From NCBI RefSeq assembly GCF_003182255.1, contig NZ_QGTQ01000006.1, positions 176,440 to 240,439 of the forward strand: DNA of 64,000 nucleotides. The letters are read 5' to 3'. This document shows positions 1 through 8,800 of the stretch, piece after piece. The DNA comes from Paenibacillus cellulosilyticus (lineage in GTDB: Bacteria > Bacillota > Bacilli > Paenibacillales > Paenibacillaceae). Every line of letters starts with the position of its first letter. Positions within the stretch are counted from its first letter, which is position 1. The notes beneath the pieces are model-generated. The model worked only from the letters and a program-made list of their open reading frames with translations. It made no database searches and had not been told where the DNA came from. A program made the translations under genes and the position numbers.

Positions 1-2578
1 AAGCAAGTTTCCCATCCGGAAGCCATTTGGCGGCATCCCCTGTTCGGTATATACGTTCTCCGGTCAACGGCAACCGAACAAATCTCGCTTCGGTTAGGAG
101 GTCATCCCCCACATAACCTCTGGCCAGTCCGACACCTGCGATGCATAGCTCGCCCTCGGCACCGTCCGGGACAAGCTGCAGCGATTCATCCACGATATAC
201 AAACGGATATTAGCGATCGGTCTTCCGATTGAAACCGAACAATCGCTATTGTCGGGCGGCAGACAATCAAAGTAAGTGACATCAATCGCCGCTTCCGTCG
301 GCCCATACAAATTATGTAGCGAAGCCTTCAGTAACGAATAGAACCGCCTGACATAATCGGCTGGCAGCGCTTCTCCGCTGGCGAACAGCCTTCTTACCGT
401 CCGCAGTTGATCGACATGGATGATCCCTGCTTCCAGAGCGGTCAGAAATGCCCCGAGCATCGACGGAACGAAATGAACAGCCGTAACTTGGGAGGCTTCC
501 ATCGTTTCCGCAATCAGCTTCGGATCCTTCTCTGCTCCATGAGGAAGCACGCAGCATTCTGCGCCCGAAATCGTCCACCAAAGAAGCTCCCAGACGGACA
601 CATCAAATGTGAACGGCGTTTTATGCAGCACGACATCTCCCGGTTCAAGCGGGTACTGCCGCTGCATCCACATGAGTCGGTTCATCAAGGCGGCATGCTC
701 GACCACAACGCCCTTCGGCTGCCCAGTTGAACCGGATGTGAAAATAACATAAGCAGGAGATTGCGCACTTCTGCTGCTCAGCGCAGAAAAATAGTGACGA
801 CCCTCCGTACTCCGCTGTTCCGGCTTGATCAGTTCTTCGGCACGAAGCGCCTTCGGATGCAAGCTCGACACAATCCCGAATTGACGATCCTCTGCAATGA
901 CCGCGGCTGCTCCGCATTTATCCAACATCAGCCTGATCCGTTCCGACGGATAAGCGGGGTCAAGCGGCAAGTAAGCCGCTCCCGCTCTCAATATGCCGAA
1001 AACGATTTCGACTATTTCATGCGAGCGCGCTGCACACAAGCCTACAATATCGCCTTCTTGAATCCCTGATGCGGATAACCTGGACGCAATTCGATCGACT
1101 GATTCGTTCAATTGCTTGTAGGTGAACCGCTTATGACCAAACCTTAATGCGGGCAGATCCGCATTCTCCCTGGCCTGGTGAGCAAGCCATTCATCGATGA
1201 AAAGATAAGGACCGCTGTCGGCAACCGGGCCGGCGCCCTTATTCAACAATTGTTCGCTTTCCTCATCCCCTATCAGTTGAAGCGAATCGACTTGGATATC
1301 CGGCTCCGTACAGATCCGAACGATCAGCCGTTCCAAGCGAACTGCCATAGCATCGATCTCAGCTTCCGAGTATAGTCCGGTCTTGTATTCGATATCGATC
1401 CGAATTCGCTCTTCGTCGCCCCAATCCTTAATCAGCAAATGAAGATCATAGGTCTGATAGCCTGGGAAAAAATCGACGTTGCGAATGGGCAATCCCCCAT
1501 ACTCCTGCAGCAGTGCAGCATTGCTGTAATTCACACAGACATCGACCAACTGACCCTGCAGAGCGCAGCTCTGCTGCAAATTGCGAACGAGAAAATTATA
1601 AGGATACCGCTGATGAAAAAATCCGCTCTTCAGCTCGCGCCCCACCTCGGCAGCAAGCTGCTTGAACGTGTGATCCTTGTCCAGCCGGACGCGAAGAGGC
1701 ATAAGGCTTGCGAACATGCCCATTGTCTGACGCTCCGTTCTGCCCGACCGATTCAGTACAGGAATACCCAGCACAAGATCGTGTTTGCGCTTCCATTTGC
1801 TCAAATACAATCCGGCCAGCGTCGTAAAAAACACATTCTCGCTGAGTCCCGTCCGTGCTGTCCACTGTCTGATCAAGCTGGTCGTGTGCGAATTTAGACG
1901 AAAGGTGCTGCGCCTTGCTTCATAATCGGCGAACACAGGTAGATCGGCATCGTCTTCTGGAAGCTCTGCGAACTTCTCAAGCCAATACGCTTTGTTTTTA
2001 CGAAATCGATCCGATTCCAGGTAACGCCGCTCGTCCTCGACCGCGTGAATAAATGAGGGAGCCGGCGGCAATACGGCTTCTTCTCCTGACAGCAGCTGTT
2101 CATAGAGGGCCATGATGTCTTCCGTTACAATCTTCATTGCCCAACCGTCCGCAACCAAATGGTGAAATTTCAACAAATATCCCGATTCCCGATCGCTCAC
2201 TCGAACAAGCACGAACTGATACAGTCCGCTGCCGTAAAGCTGAAATGGCGTTTCTGAAGCTTCCTTGAGCCAGGTTTGGAACGCTTGCTCAGGATCGGGC
2301 TCTGTGCTGAAGTCCACTTTCTCCAAACTTTGCGGCACATGATCCGTTATATACTGGCGCGGTTCCCCGTTCTCTAATGCAAGCTGCATGCGAAGTCCGT
2401 CATGTCTCGCGACAGCTTGTACAATAGCCTGTTCAAGCCGTTCCTCGCAGATTTCCGCCTGAAACAGTACTGCTCCTCCAATGTTGTAAATTGGACTTGA
2501 TTGGAATATCTCTTCAATGAACCAAATCCGCATTTGAGATTGCAGCAGCTCAAGCTTCGGATTTTCCTGCGTCATCAT
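1..2578 (-). CDS. Nonribosomal peptide synthetase, condensation + serine-type adenylation domains (partial)
   Basis: I translated this frame by hand: it is open from ATG 2578 (two adjacent ATGs behind GGAGGG) to the window edge, about 859 codons. A condensation domain begins almost at residue 1, with LLQSQMRIW as the C1 motif and HHLVADG (residues 139-145) as the catalytic His motif. The adenylation domain starts near residue 455 and shows FTSGSTGQPKG, FDVSVWELLW, NLYGPTEAAID, GELCIAGVG and YRTGD. The specificity positions between motifs A4 and A5 read D-V-W-H-F-S-L-I-D, which matches the established serine signature (DVWHFSLVDK), so I infer L-Ser activation. The carrier domain and everything after it lie outside the window. 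It follows the BtrH-like gene by 11 bases and is surely cotranscribed with it. An N-terminal C domain means it acts on an upstream acyl or peptidyl donor that is not visible here. Confidence 0.93.
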   Translation of the reverse strand, partial: MMTQENPKLELLQSQMRIWFIEEIFQSSPIYNIGGAVLFQAEICEERLEQAIVQAVARHDGLRMQLALENGEPRQYITDHVPQSLEKVDFSTEPDPEQAFQTWLKEASETPFQLYGSGLYQFVLVRVSDRESGYLLKFHHLVADGWAMKIVTEDIMALYEQLLSGEEAVLPPAPSFIHAVEDERRYLESDRFRKNKAYWLEKFAELPEDDADLPVFADYEARRSTFRLNSHTTSLIRQWTARTGLSENVFFTTLAGLYLSKWKRKHDLVLGIPVLNRSGRTERQTMGMFASLMPLRVRLDKDHTFKQLAAEVGRELKSGFFHQRYPYNFLVRNLQQSCALQGQLVDVCVNYSNAALLQEYGGLPIRNVDFFPGYQTYDLHLLIKDWGDEERIRIDIEYKTGLYSEAEIDAMAVRLERLIVRICTEPDIQVDSLQLIGDEESEQLLNKGAGPVADSGPYLFIDEWLAHQARENADLPALRFGHKRFTYKQLNESVDRIASRLSASGIQEGDIVGLCAARSHEIVEIVFGILRAGAAYLPLDPAYPSERIRLMLDKCGAAAVIAEDRQFGIVSSLHPKALRAEELIKPEQRSTEGRHYFSALSSRSAQSPAYVIFTSGSTGQPKGVVVEHAALMNRLMWMQRQYPLEPGDVVLHKTPFTFDVSVWELLWWTISGAECCVLPHGAEKDPKLIAETMEASQVTAVHFVPSMLGAFLTALEAGIIHVDQLRTVRRLFASGEALPADYVRRFYSLLKASLHNLYGPTEAAIDVTYFDCLPPDNSDCSVSIGRPIANIRLYIVDESLQLVPDGAEGELCIAGVGLARGYVGDDLLTEARFVRLPLTGERIYRTGDAAKWLPDGKLA

Positions 2579-2589
2579 TTCCCTCCACT

Positions 2590-4227
2590 CTATTCTGAAA
2601 GGTATAGATTACACGCGAACAAATGAATGTTCGGACAAATCGGCAGCTCGATACTCGATACTTTCTTTCTCGGTTCAAATACGAGTGCACGCTGGTACAG
2701 CTTGCGTCCTTCACCGAAATAATCATTCGTTCTGAAATATCTAGCCGTTCTGCCCTGCCATATGATTCGTTCGCCGTACGCTGGTGTTTCGGCTTGCCAA
2801 TCCGTAAAGGCTATAGAAGCCTGCTGCGAAGAGCCATCTTGATAGTGAATCGTTAACGTTTCCTCGAAGCTCCCCCATTCGGAACAGCCAATAAACACAG
2901 CTCCCGCATAGAAGTCGGGTTCAAACTCGATTCGCTGGCCGAAGCAGGAAACATTGTCGTCTTTACCGCGTGAAGGCTCATTCATCAGGAATTCCCGAAA
3001 AGCTTCATCCGACCAGAATCTTCCTTCCTGTCCTTCCTCGAGCAGGAAATGCTCGCTGTCATCCATGCAAGTGAGCGAGGCAGAAGAGCGTAAATAGCCG
3101 ACTCCATTGTTATTGCACCATTCGGCAAGTTGTACTGGCAGCGCTTTCAACCGAAGCCAATCATCGAGCACATCTGACTGTGCGGCCGGAATTAATTCAT
3201 AGCTTAACGGCATGCTCATCACGCGCTCTTCATCCGACTCCGATACATTCTCACCGAGGATATCCTTTATTAAGGCTGCGGCCATCGAACGCTCGTCCTC
3301 TGCTAGCTGTCTGAGCTGGTCGACGATTTTCTCCTTGAACCCTTTAGGAATTACTTTCATATAGTTGAGTTTGAGCAGCGACGCACGTATGGAGTCCCAT
3401 TCCTGCGCAGCAGCTTCCAATTGATTCGACAGTTGCTTGAATCGAGGTTGAGCGAAGCGTTCCCCGATGTAAGAAGCGGCAATTCCGATCGATTTGCGTC
3501 CGCTGCTCACATTGATAAGTCCCCATACCAACGGACTCATCCAGATACCTTCTCCAGCCGACAAAGCAACTTCAGCCCTCATATCGAACTTGTCATCTGC
3601 GATGGCGTCTGCAAATCTATGAATGGCATCGAAAATATTTTCTCTGCCAGATGGCCACAACTTGTCGCGAAGACGGCTCGTCCAGGCAATCGCATCGAAT
3701 TCCTGTATATTCGAATGGAAGCGGAAACTTGCGAAAGTTCCATCATTCCCTTCCAGAAAATCGGTTATTGGCAAAAGCTCCGTCTTCTTGCTTACCGGCG
3801 GGTCAACGCAGTATAACACGTTGGCCTCCCTGTCGATTCCTACGACCAGCACGTAATGGTCATGATGATTCACACGCGACGAGCCAAGATAAGTCGTCCA
3901 GAAACTGTCCAAATAGATGATGACAGGAGTGCCGTCTTGCAGATTCTTCTCGATGTGCGTAAGAACAGCTGCGGAACTCTCCGCCTTCTGGCTAAGAACC
4001 TCAATGCCTTGATAACGGTCAAGGTCGTGTAAACAAGTCTCGTAATCCGGCTCCAGTCCATAGCCAATTATGTAGGCGGCATCTGGCTCCGGCAATCGAA
4101 AGGAGAAGCCCCACGCTTCCGAATACATCAGTTCATTGCTTAAATTTCGATGCCCGGAGGCAGTAGCAATCAAATCTTGCAGACAAGCTCCCCGACTATG
4201 CAGAGGCTTAATATCGAGCAACAACAA
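2590..4227 (-). CDS. BtrH N-terminal-domain protein fused to a beta-sandwich domain
   Basis: This 545-residue protein starts with a BtrH_N-like (C39-peptidase-like papain fold) domain. The candidate catalytic residues are Cys15 (RGACLQDL), His124 (HHDHYVLVVG) and Asp142 (YCVDPP). In butirosin biosynthesis BtrH moves an acyl group from a carrier protein onto the aminoglycoside, so a transfer or release role on the adjoining NRPS product is a reasonable inference. A helical middle part (about 195-330) follows. The C-terminal part (about 400-545) resembles the beta-sandwich found after some glycoside hydrolases (VFIGCSEWGSFEETLTIHY, GEGRKLYQRALVFEP, HLFACNLYL). The start is one of three consecutive TTG codons; the first lies 7 bases after GGAGG. 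The gene precedes the NRPS gene by 11 bases. No signal peptide is present. The combined architecture is unusual, and the family call is firmer than the function. Confidence 0.75.
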   Translation of the reverse strand: MLLLDIKPLHSRGACLQDLIATASGHRNLSNELMYSEAWGFSFRLPEPDAAYIIGYGLEPDYETCLHDLDRYQGIEVLSQKAESSAAVLTHIEKNLQDGTPVIIYLDSFWTTYLGSSRVNHHDHYVLVVGIDREANVLYCVDPPVSKKTELLPITDFLEGNDGTFASFRFHSNIQEFDAIAWTSRLRDKLWPSGRENIFDAIHRFADAIADDKFDMRAEVALSAGEGIWMSPLVWGLINVSSGRKSIGIAASYIGERFAQPRFKQLSNQLEAAAQEWDSIRASLLKLNYMKVIPKGFKEKIVDQLRQLAEDERSMAAALIKDILGENVSESDEERVMSMPLSYELIPAAQSDVLDDWLRLKALPVQLAEWCNNNGVGYLRSSASLTCMDDSEHFLLEEGQEGRFWSDEAFREFLMNEPSRGKDDNVSCFGQRIEFEPDFYAGAVFIGCSEWGSFEETLTIHYQDGSSQQASIAFTDWQAETPAYGERIIWQGRTARYFRTNDYFGEGRKLYQRALVFEPRKKVSSIELPICPNIHLFACNLYLSE

Positions 4228-4578
4228 ACAAAAACCTCCATTCTGGATTGGTTTTTCTTCTTGTTCATCGGCAGTAGAAAACGATTGCGATTAAGATTTG
4301 AAAGAGGCGTAACGAGCTAGTAAATGCGAGAAGTTGAATTGGAAGTTTGAAAGGCGCGTGATAAGAAAACTTCTTTCATGATACTAATGGCGAATGAAAA
4401 TATAAGAGGATGGGTAATTACTGGTTCAAATTCCGACTAAATCTATCGTTTTGTGTACCACCACCTAAAATTTAAGTAGGGTTGTGGAATAATGTGTAGA
4501 ATCGTATACTCTTCTAATAATATACACCAATTCAGGAAATGCAACCAAAAATAACTAAGTGAAAGTGAGGTTTCTGCC
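4228..4578. promoter_or_regulatory. Divergent promoter region between the NRPS operon and the acyl-CoA dehydrogenase
   Basis: This 351-base AT-rich gap separates two divergent transcription units. For the plus-strand gene I see TTGTGG (4482-4487), a 17-base spacer and TATACT (4505-4510), giving a leader of roughly 60 bases. A ribosome site AGTGAGG lies 8 bases before ATG 4579. For the minus-strand operon only the GGAGG of the BtrH-like gene is clear; I found no convincing -35/-10 pair. No ORF here looks real. Confidence 0.5.
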
Positions 4579-5739
4579 ATGTCTGCTATTCGTCCCTATG
4601 ATGCGAAGGAAATAACACGTTTCGTCGACTCCGTGATTCGGCCAGCGGCGGTGCTTTGCGATGAGGAAGGATTGATGCCGCCCGAAACGATTGCGTCTCT
4701 CGCCTCGAACGGTTACTTAAGTGCAACATTTCCCCGCCAATACGGCGGTCTCGAATGGGACGCATTGGAATATGGCATGCTGACCGAGCAGATCGGCAAA
4801 GCATGCAGTTCGGCGCGAACGCTTCTTACGATCCAGACTTCTCTCGTCGGCGAAAGTTTGCTTCGGTTCGGCAGTTCCCAACAGAAGGAGCAATGGCTCC
4901 CCGCCATTGCCAAAGGGAAATCCCTTGGCGCATTCGCGCTGTCCGAGCCTGGAGCCGGAACGAATCCTCAGGAGCTGACTACTACATACAGGCTGAATCA
5001 GGATAGCTATATCCTTACAGGCGTGAAGAAATGGATATCCTTCGGCGATATTGCCGATTTTTTCATCGTTATCGCCAAGGATGCAAACGGGAAAATGTCG
5101 GCCTTTATCGTTGAACGTGGACGGAAAGGGCTCAGTACCTGTCCGATCGGGAATATGATCGGTGCCAGAGGCACGCATATCGCTGAAGTCAGGCTGGAGG
5201 ATGTCGTTGTACCGAAGGAGAATTTGCTTGCTAAAGAAGGCGCTGGCTTCAGCTACGTGGTGAATACGGCGCTTGATCATGGCCGTTATAGTGTCGCTTG
5301 GTCTGCACTTGCTATCGCGCAAGAAGCACTGGACGTGATGAGCGCTTACGCTAAGGAACGTAAACAGCTCGGCGGTGAGCTTGGACAGACTCCCTCGGTA
5401 AAGGCAATCATCGGCGATACGGTGACGCAGGTACATGCAGCCCGTGCGCTTTGCCTGCGGGCAGGTCAGCTTCGGCAGGCTCGTGACGAACAGGCGCTCA
5501 TCGAAACTGCGATCGCCAAATATTTTGCATCAAAAACGGCGGTCCAAGCTGCACTCGATGCCATCCAAGTGCTCGGCGCCAACGGCTGCCGTTCCGGCAG
5601 CACGGCCGAACGACTGCTGCGAGAGGCGAAAATATTGGAAATTATTGAAGGCACCTCGCAGGTGCAGCAGCAGCTTATAGGCGATTTCGGCCTGAACACA
5701 TACGGTCTGGAGTCGCAGCAAATATCCCAATATTGCTAA
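4579..5739 (+). CDS. Acyl-CoA dehydrogenase family flavoprotein
   Basis: At 386 residues this is the normal length for the acyl-CoA dehydrogenase family, which removes alpha,beta hydrogens from acyl thioesters using FAD. Visible signatures are FALSEPGAGTNP and KKWISFGDIAD (flavin/substrate region), LDHGRYSVAWSALAIAQEALD, and IIEGTSQVQQQ near the C-terminus, whose Glu357 occupies the position of the catalytic base. Members that sit beside NRPS/PKS genes often act on carrier-protein-bound substrates, for example in making hydroxymalonyl or dehydroamino-acyl units. The divergent serine-activating NRPS makes such a role plausible here, but that is inference; a general short-chain dehydrogenase is the alternative. 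The gene has its own promoter and is followed after about 97 bases by the giant repeat protein, with a hairpin between them. Confidence 0.88.
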   Translation: MSAIRPYDAKEITRFVDSVIRPAAVLCDEEGLMPPETIASLASNGYLSATFPRQYGGLEWDALEYGMLTEQIGKACSSARTLLTIQTSLVGESLLRFGSSQQKEQWLPAIAKGKSLGAFALSEPGAGTNPQELTTTYRLNQDSYILTGVKKWISFGDIADFFIVIAKDANGKMSAFIVERGRKGLSTCPIGNMIGARGTHIAEVRLEDVVVPKENLLAKEGAGFSYVVNTALDHGRYSVAWSALAIAQEALDVMSAYAKERKQLGGELGQTPSVKAIIGDTVTQVHAARALCLRAGQLRQARDEQALIETAIAKYFASKTAVQAALDAIQVLGANGCRSGSTAERLLREAKILEIIEGTSQVQQQLIGDFGLNTYGLESQQISQYC

Positions 5740-5769
5740 TTCCCCCCTACTCTCCAGTAATGGGACGAG

Positions 5770-5809
5770 AGCAATCGAACATATTCATTTAGTTAGAAGA
5801 TCGATTGCT
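5770..5809 (+). terminator. Inverted repeat between the acyl-CoA dehydrogenase and the repeat protein
   Basis: The arms AGCAATCGA (5770-5778) and TCGATTGCT (5801-5809) are perfect complements around a 22-base loop. The T-run behind it is weak, so it may attenuate rather than fully stop transcription into the repeat-protein gene. Confidence 0.4.
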
Positions 5810-5836
5810 TTCATCCTATTGAATTGGGGGATCATG

Positions 5837-8800
5837 ATGCCATTTCCAAGCAATGCGCAATATGTCCCTGTCAGGCTCAGTGGCGCACCAGTCACCGATC
5901 CTGTGCGGGATGTATCGCCTGACGAGACGGACATCGTGGGAAGCACTGCTTTCCCAGCAGCTTATTACGGGTATGACGGAACGAACATTTACTTTCGAAT
6001 TCGCCTGAATGCCGATCCTCGATTTAAGACTGGCTTCCGCAATTTTGCCTGGGGCGTCCTGTTCGATACAGACGGCGTCCCCGCCACCTATGAGTGGGTG
6101 CTGGCGGTTAACGGATTGAATAACTCCGTGGATCTGATCCAGAACACGGTTAAAGTTCCGGACAGCTTTAACGACCAAGCCGAAGGAACCGACGGCAGAG
6201 GGAACCCGAACTTCACGCAGCCGATCGTCAATTATGACATTGCTCGAGCAGCACCTACTGGTGATGGCTCCGCTTTTGGTGGAGGAACGAACTATTTTCT
6301 CGACTTTTTCGTACCAAAGGCAACCCTCTTTCCCCTGCTCGGCATAACGGAGCAATCTTCGCTCCGGTTTTTATTTTTCACATCGACCAACAACAATAAT
6401 TTCAACAAAGACTTCATCGGAACAGGACAAACGTTAAGCTCGGCATTCAGCGATCCCGTTACCATTGCAGGCGGTGACGTACGCGCACAGCTGTCCGTAA
6501 CCCAATCGGTTGACGGCAGCCCACTCACGCTTACCGCTGGACAATCCAATATCATTAACGGAACGATCGTCATATCCAACACAGGCCGCGGCAGTGCTTC
6601 CGCTCTATTCATCAACGCCCTTTATCGGTTTGATAAGCTCATATCGCTGCAAGTCGTTTCAGCCTCCAGCGGGTCAGCCGTCATAAGTTTGACGAATGCG
6701 ACGTTGACCTGGAATATCGGCACCTTAAACGCCGGTTCATCCGCGACATTGCAATACACTGCACAAGGTACATTTGTACAATCCCCCACAGGTACAATCG
6801 ATATCAAGACGACCAAAGGCGTTGATTTGTTCACCGGACAATCGATTACAGCTCCGCAAAGCACCGCCACAGCCACCATCGTAACGACCGGCGGGGTTAG
6901 CGGAACGATCATTGATAAGTCTACCGGCCTTCCACTGACTGGCGTTACCGTTCAGTCGACTAGCTTGCCTTCAGGAAATCCGATTGGTTCTGCCGTCAGC
7001 GGTACGGGAGGCGTCTATTCGATTACGAATCTGCTGCCGGGCAATGTTCAGCTGCAATTCGCTTTGCCGAATTATCAAACATTAACGGTTAGCGCGTCTG
7101 TGACCTCCAGCGCTGTAACGACTGTTAACGTTATTCTGCTGCCTCAACCCGCTTCTGTTCAGGGAACTGTAACGAGTCAGGCGGATGGAAGCCCGATCGC
7201 AGGAGCGGCCATCCATATAACAGATTCCATCGGTGCACTTCTCGCGCAAAGTTCCACTAATGCGGCAGGTCAATATGCGGTATCCAACTTGCTGCCGAAT
7301 TACTACCGGATCAGCTTAGCTGCGACTGGTTTTCAACAGCAGGACCTCCCTCTTACATTAGCCTCAGGTGAAAATCAGATCGTAAACGCGGCACTTGCAG
7401 GCAGCCCTGGTTCTGTCACAGGTACGGTAACTTCCACTGCCGGTGCGCCCATTGCAGGAGCGAAAGTGGAAGTACTCGATAATCGCAACAATGTACTTGC
7501 AACGGTCGCAACCGATCAACTCGGCGTATTCCATGTGAACAGCCTCGCACCTGACTTGAATGATCGACTGCGAGTCTCCGATCCTGGTTTTGTTACACAG
7601 GTTATTGGGTTTCAAGTCGCTCCGGGTCAAACGACAACCGTTCATTTAGTTCTATCGCACGAAGCCGGCAGTATTGCTGGAACCATCACCGACGCGGAGT
7701 CCGGTCAGCCGCTTCCCGGCACAAGCATTCATGTCGTAAACGCTGAAGGAATTACACTGCAGACCGCTGTGAGCGGTCCAGACGGATCTTATTCGGTTCC
7801 CTCACTATCTCCAGGAGGCTATACCGTCAATTTCTTAGAAGAAGGCTATGCGGCACAAACAGTAGGCGCCATCGTCACTTCGGGCACTTCAACACCTATT
7901 AATGTCTCGCTTGAGAAACTAGCCGGTGCGCTCGCAGGAACGGTCACGGACCTGAATGGAAACCCGCTTTCAGATGTCGTTATCCGTGCATATCGGAATA
8001 ATATCATCATTGCTCGCGTCTCAACAGCGGAAGATGGAACGTACCTAATTGGCAATCTTGCTCCAGATGTGTATACGGTGTCTGCGCGAACGGACGGGTT
8101 CGGCGGGGATACTTTCGGGGCAATCATCGAATCAGCTCTTACAACAACCGTCAATTTCCATCTCATCCCCGACGCTGGAATGGTAGTTGGAAGCATTACC
8201 GACACGTCAGGAAATCCAGTTGTTGGTGCAGCAGTCGCTGTACAAAACAATGTAGATGGCGGGCCTGTCCTGCTTACCCGTATTCTCTCGGAAACGAACG
8301 GGGCCTATGTTATAGCCGACCTTGCTCCTGGCAACTACATCGTCAATGTATCCGCTGCAAATTTTCAAAATCAATATGCAAGCGTTGTGGTCCAGTCCGA
8401 TGCGCAAACGCAGCTTAATTTCACGCTATTGCCGAACCCCGGATTCATTAGCGGCGTTGTTGTTGATACGATAGGAAATCCCATTGTTGGTGCAGGCATT
8501 CAAATTCGCGTTACAAGCGCTAACGGGATTACGATCTTCAGTCTGTTTACAGACCCGATCGGACAATTTCAATCCAGCAGTTTAACACCAGGCATATATA
8601 CGGTCTTCGCTTCGGCCGACAATTACCAAACCGCTTCCGCTACGGTCAATGTGACGCCTGGATCTGCTGCACAGCTTAGACTTGTTCTGATACCCGAACC
8701 AGGCTCGATTCAAGGAACGGTCTATGACGTCATCACAGGAATTGGACTTTCCGGCACTGTGCTGAACATCATGGATCAGAACAACTTCCTAATCGGCATC

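Noticed and set aside
407..1897. Several plus-strand ORFs within the first 2 kb
   Set aside because: All are antisense to the NRPS frame, which is open from 2578 to the edge and carries every expected C- and A-domain motif.
2590..4227. The C39-like BtrH protein as missing lasso leader peptidase
   Set aside because: It is 37 kb away, belongs to the NRPS operon by an 11-base gap, and is of the BtrH type rather than the lasso B2 transglutaminase-like family.
4717..5436. 239-residue minus-strand ORF opposite the acyl-CoA dehydrogenase
   Set aside because: It mirrors a gene with complete family motifs; its own translation has no recognisable domain and an atypical composition.
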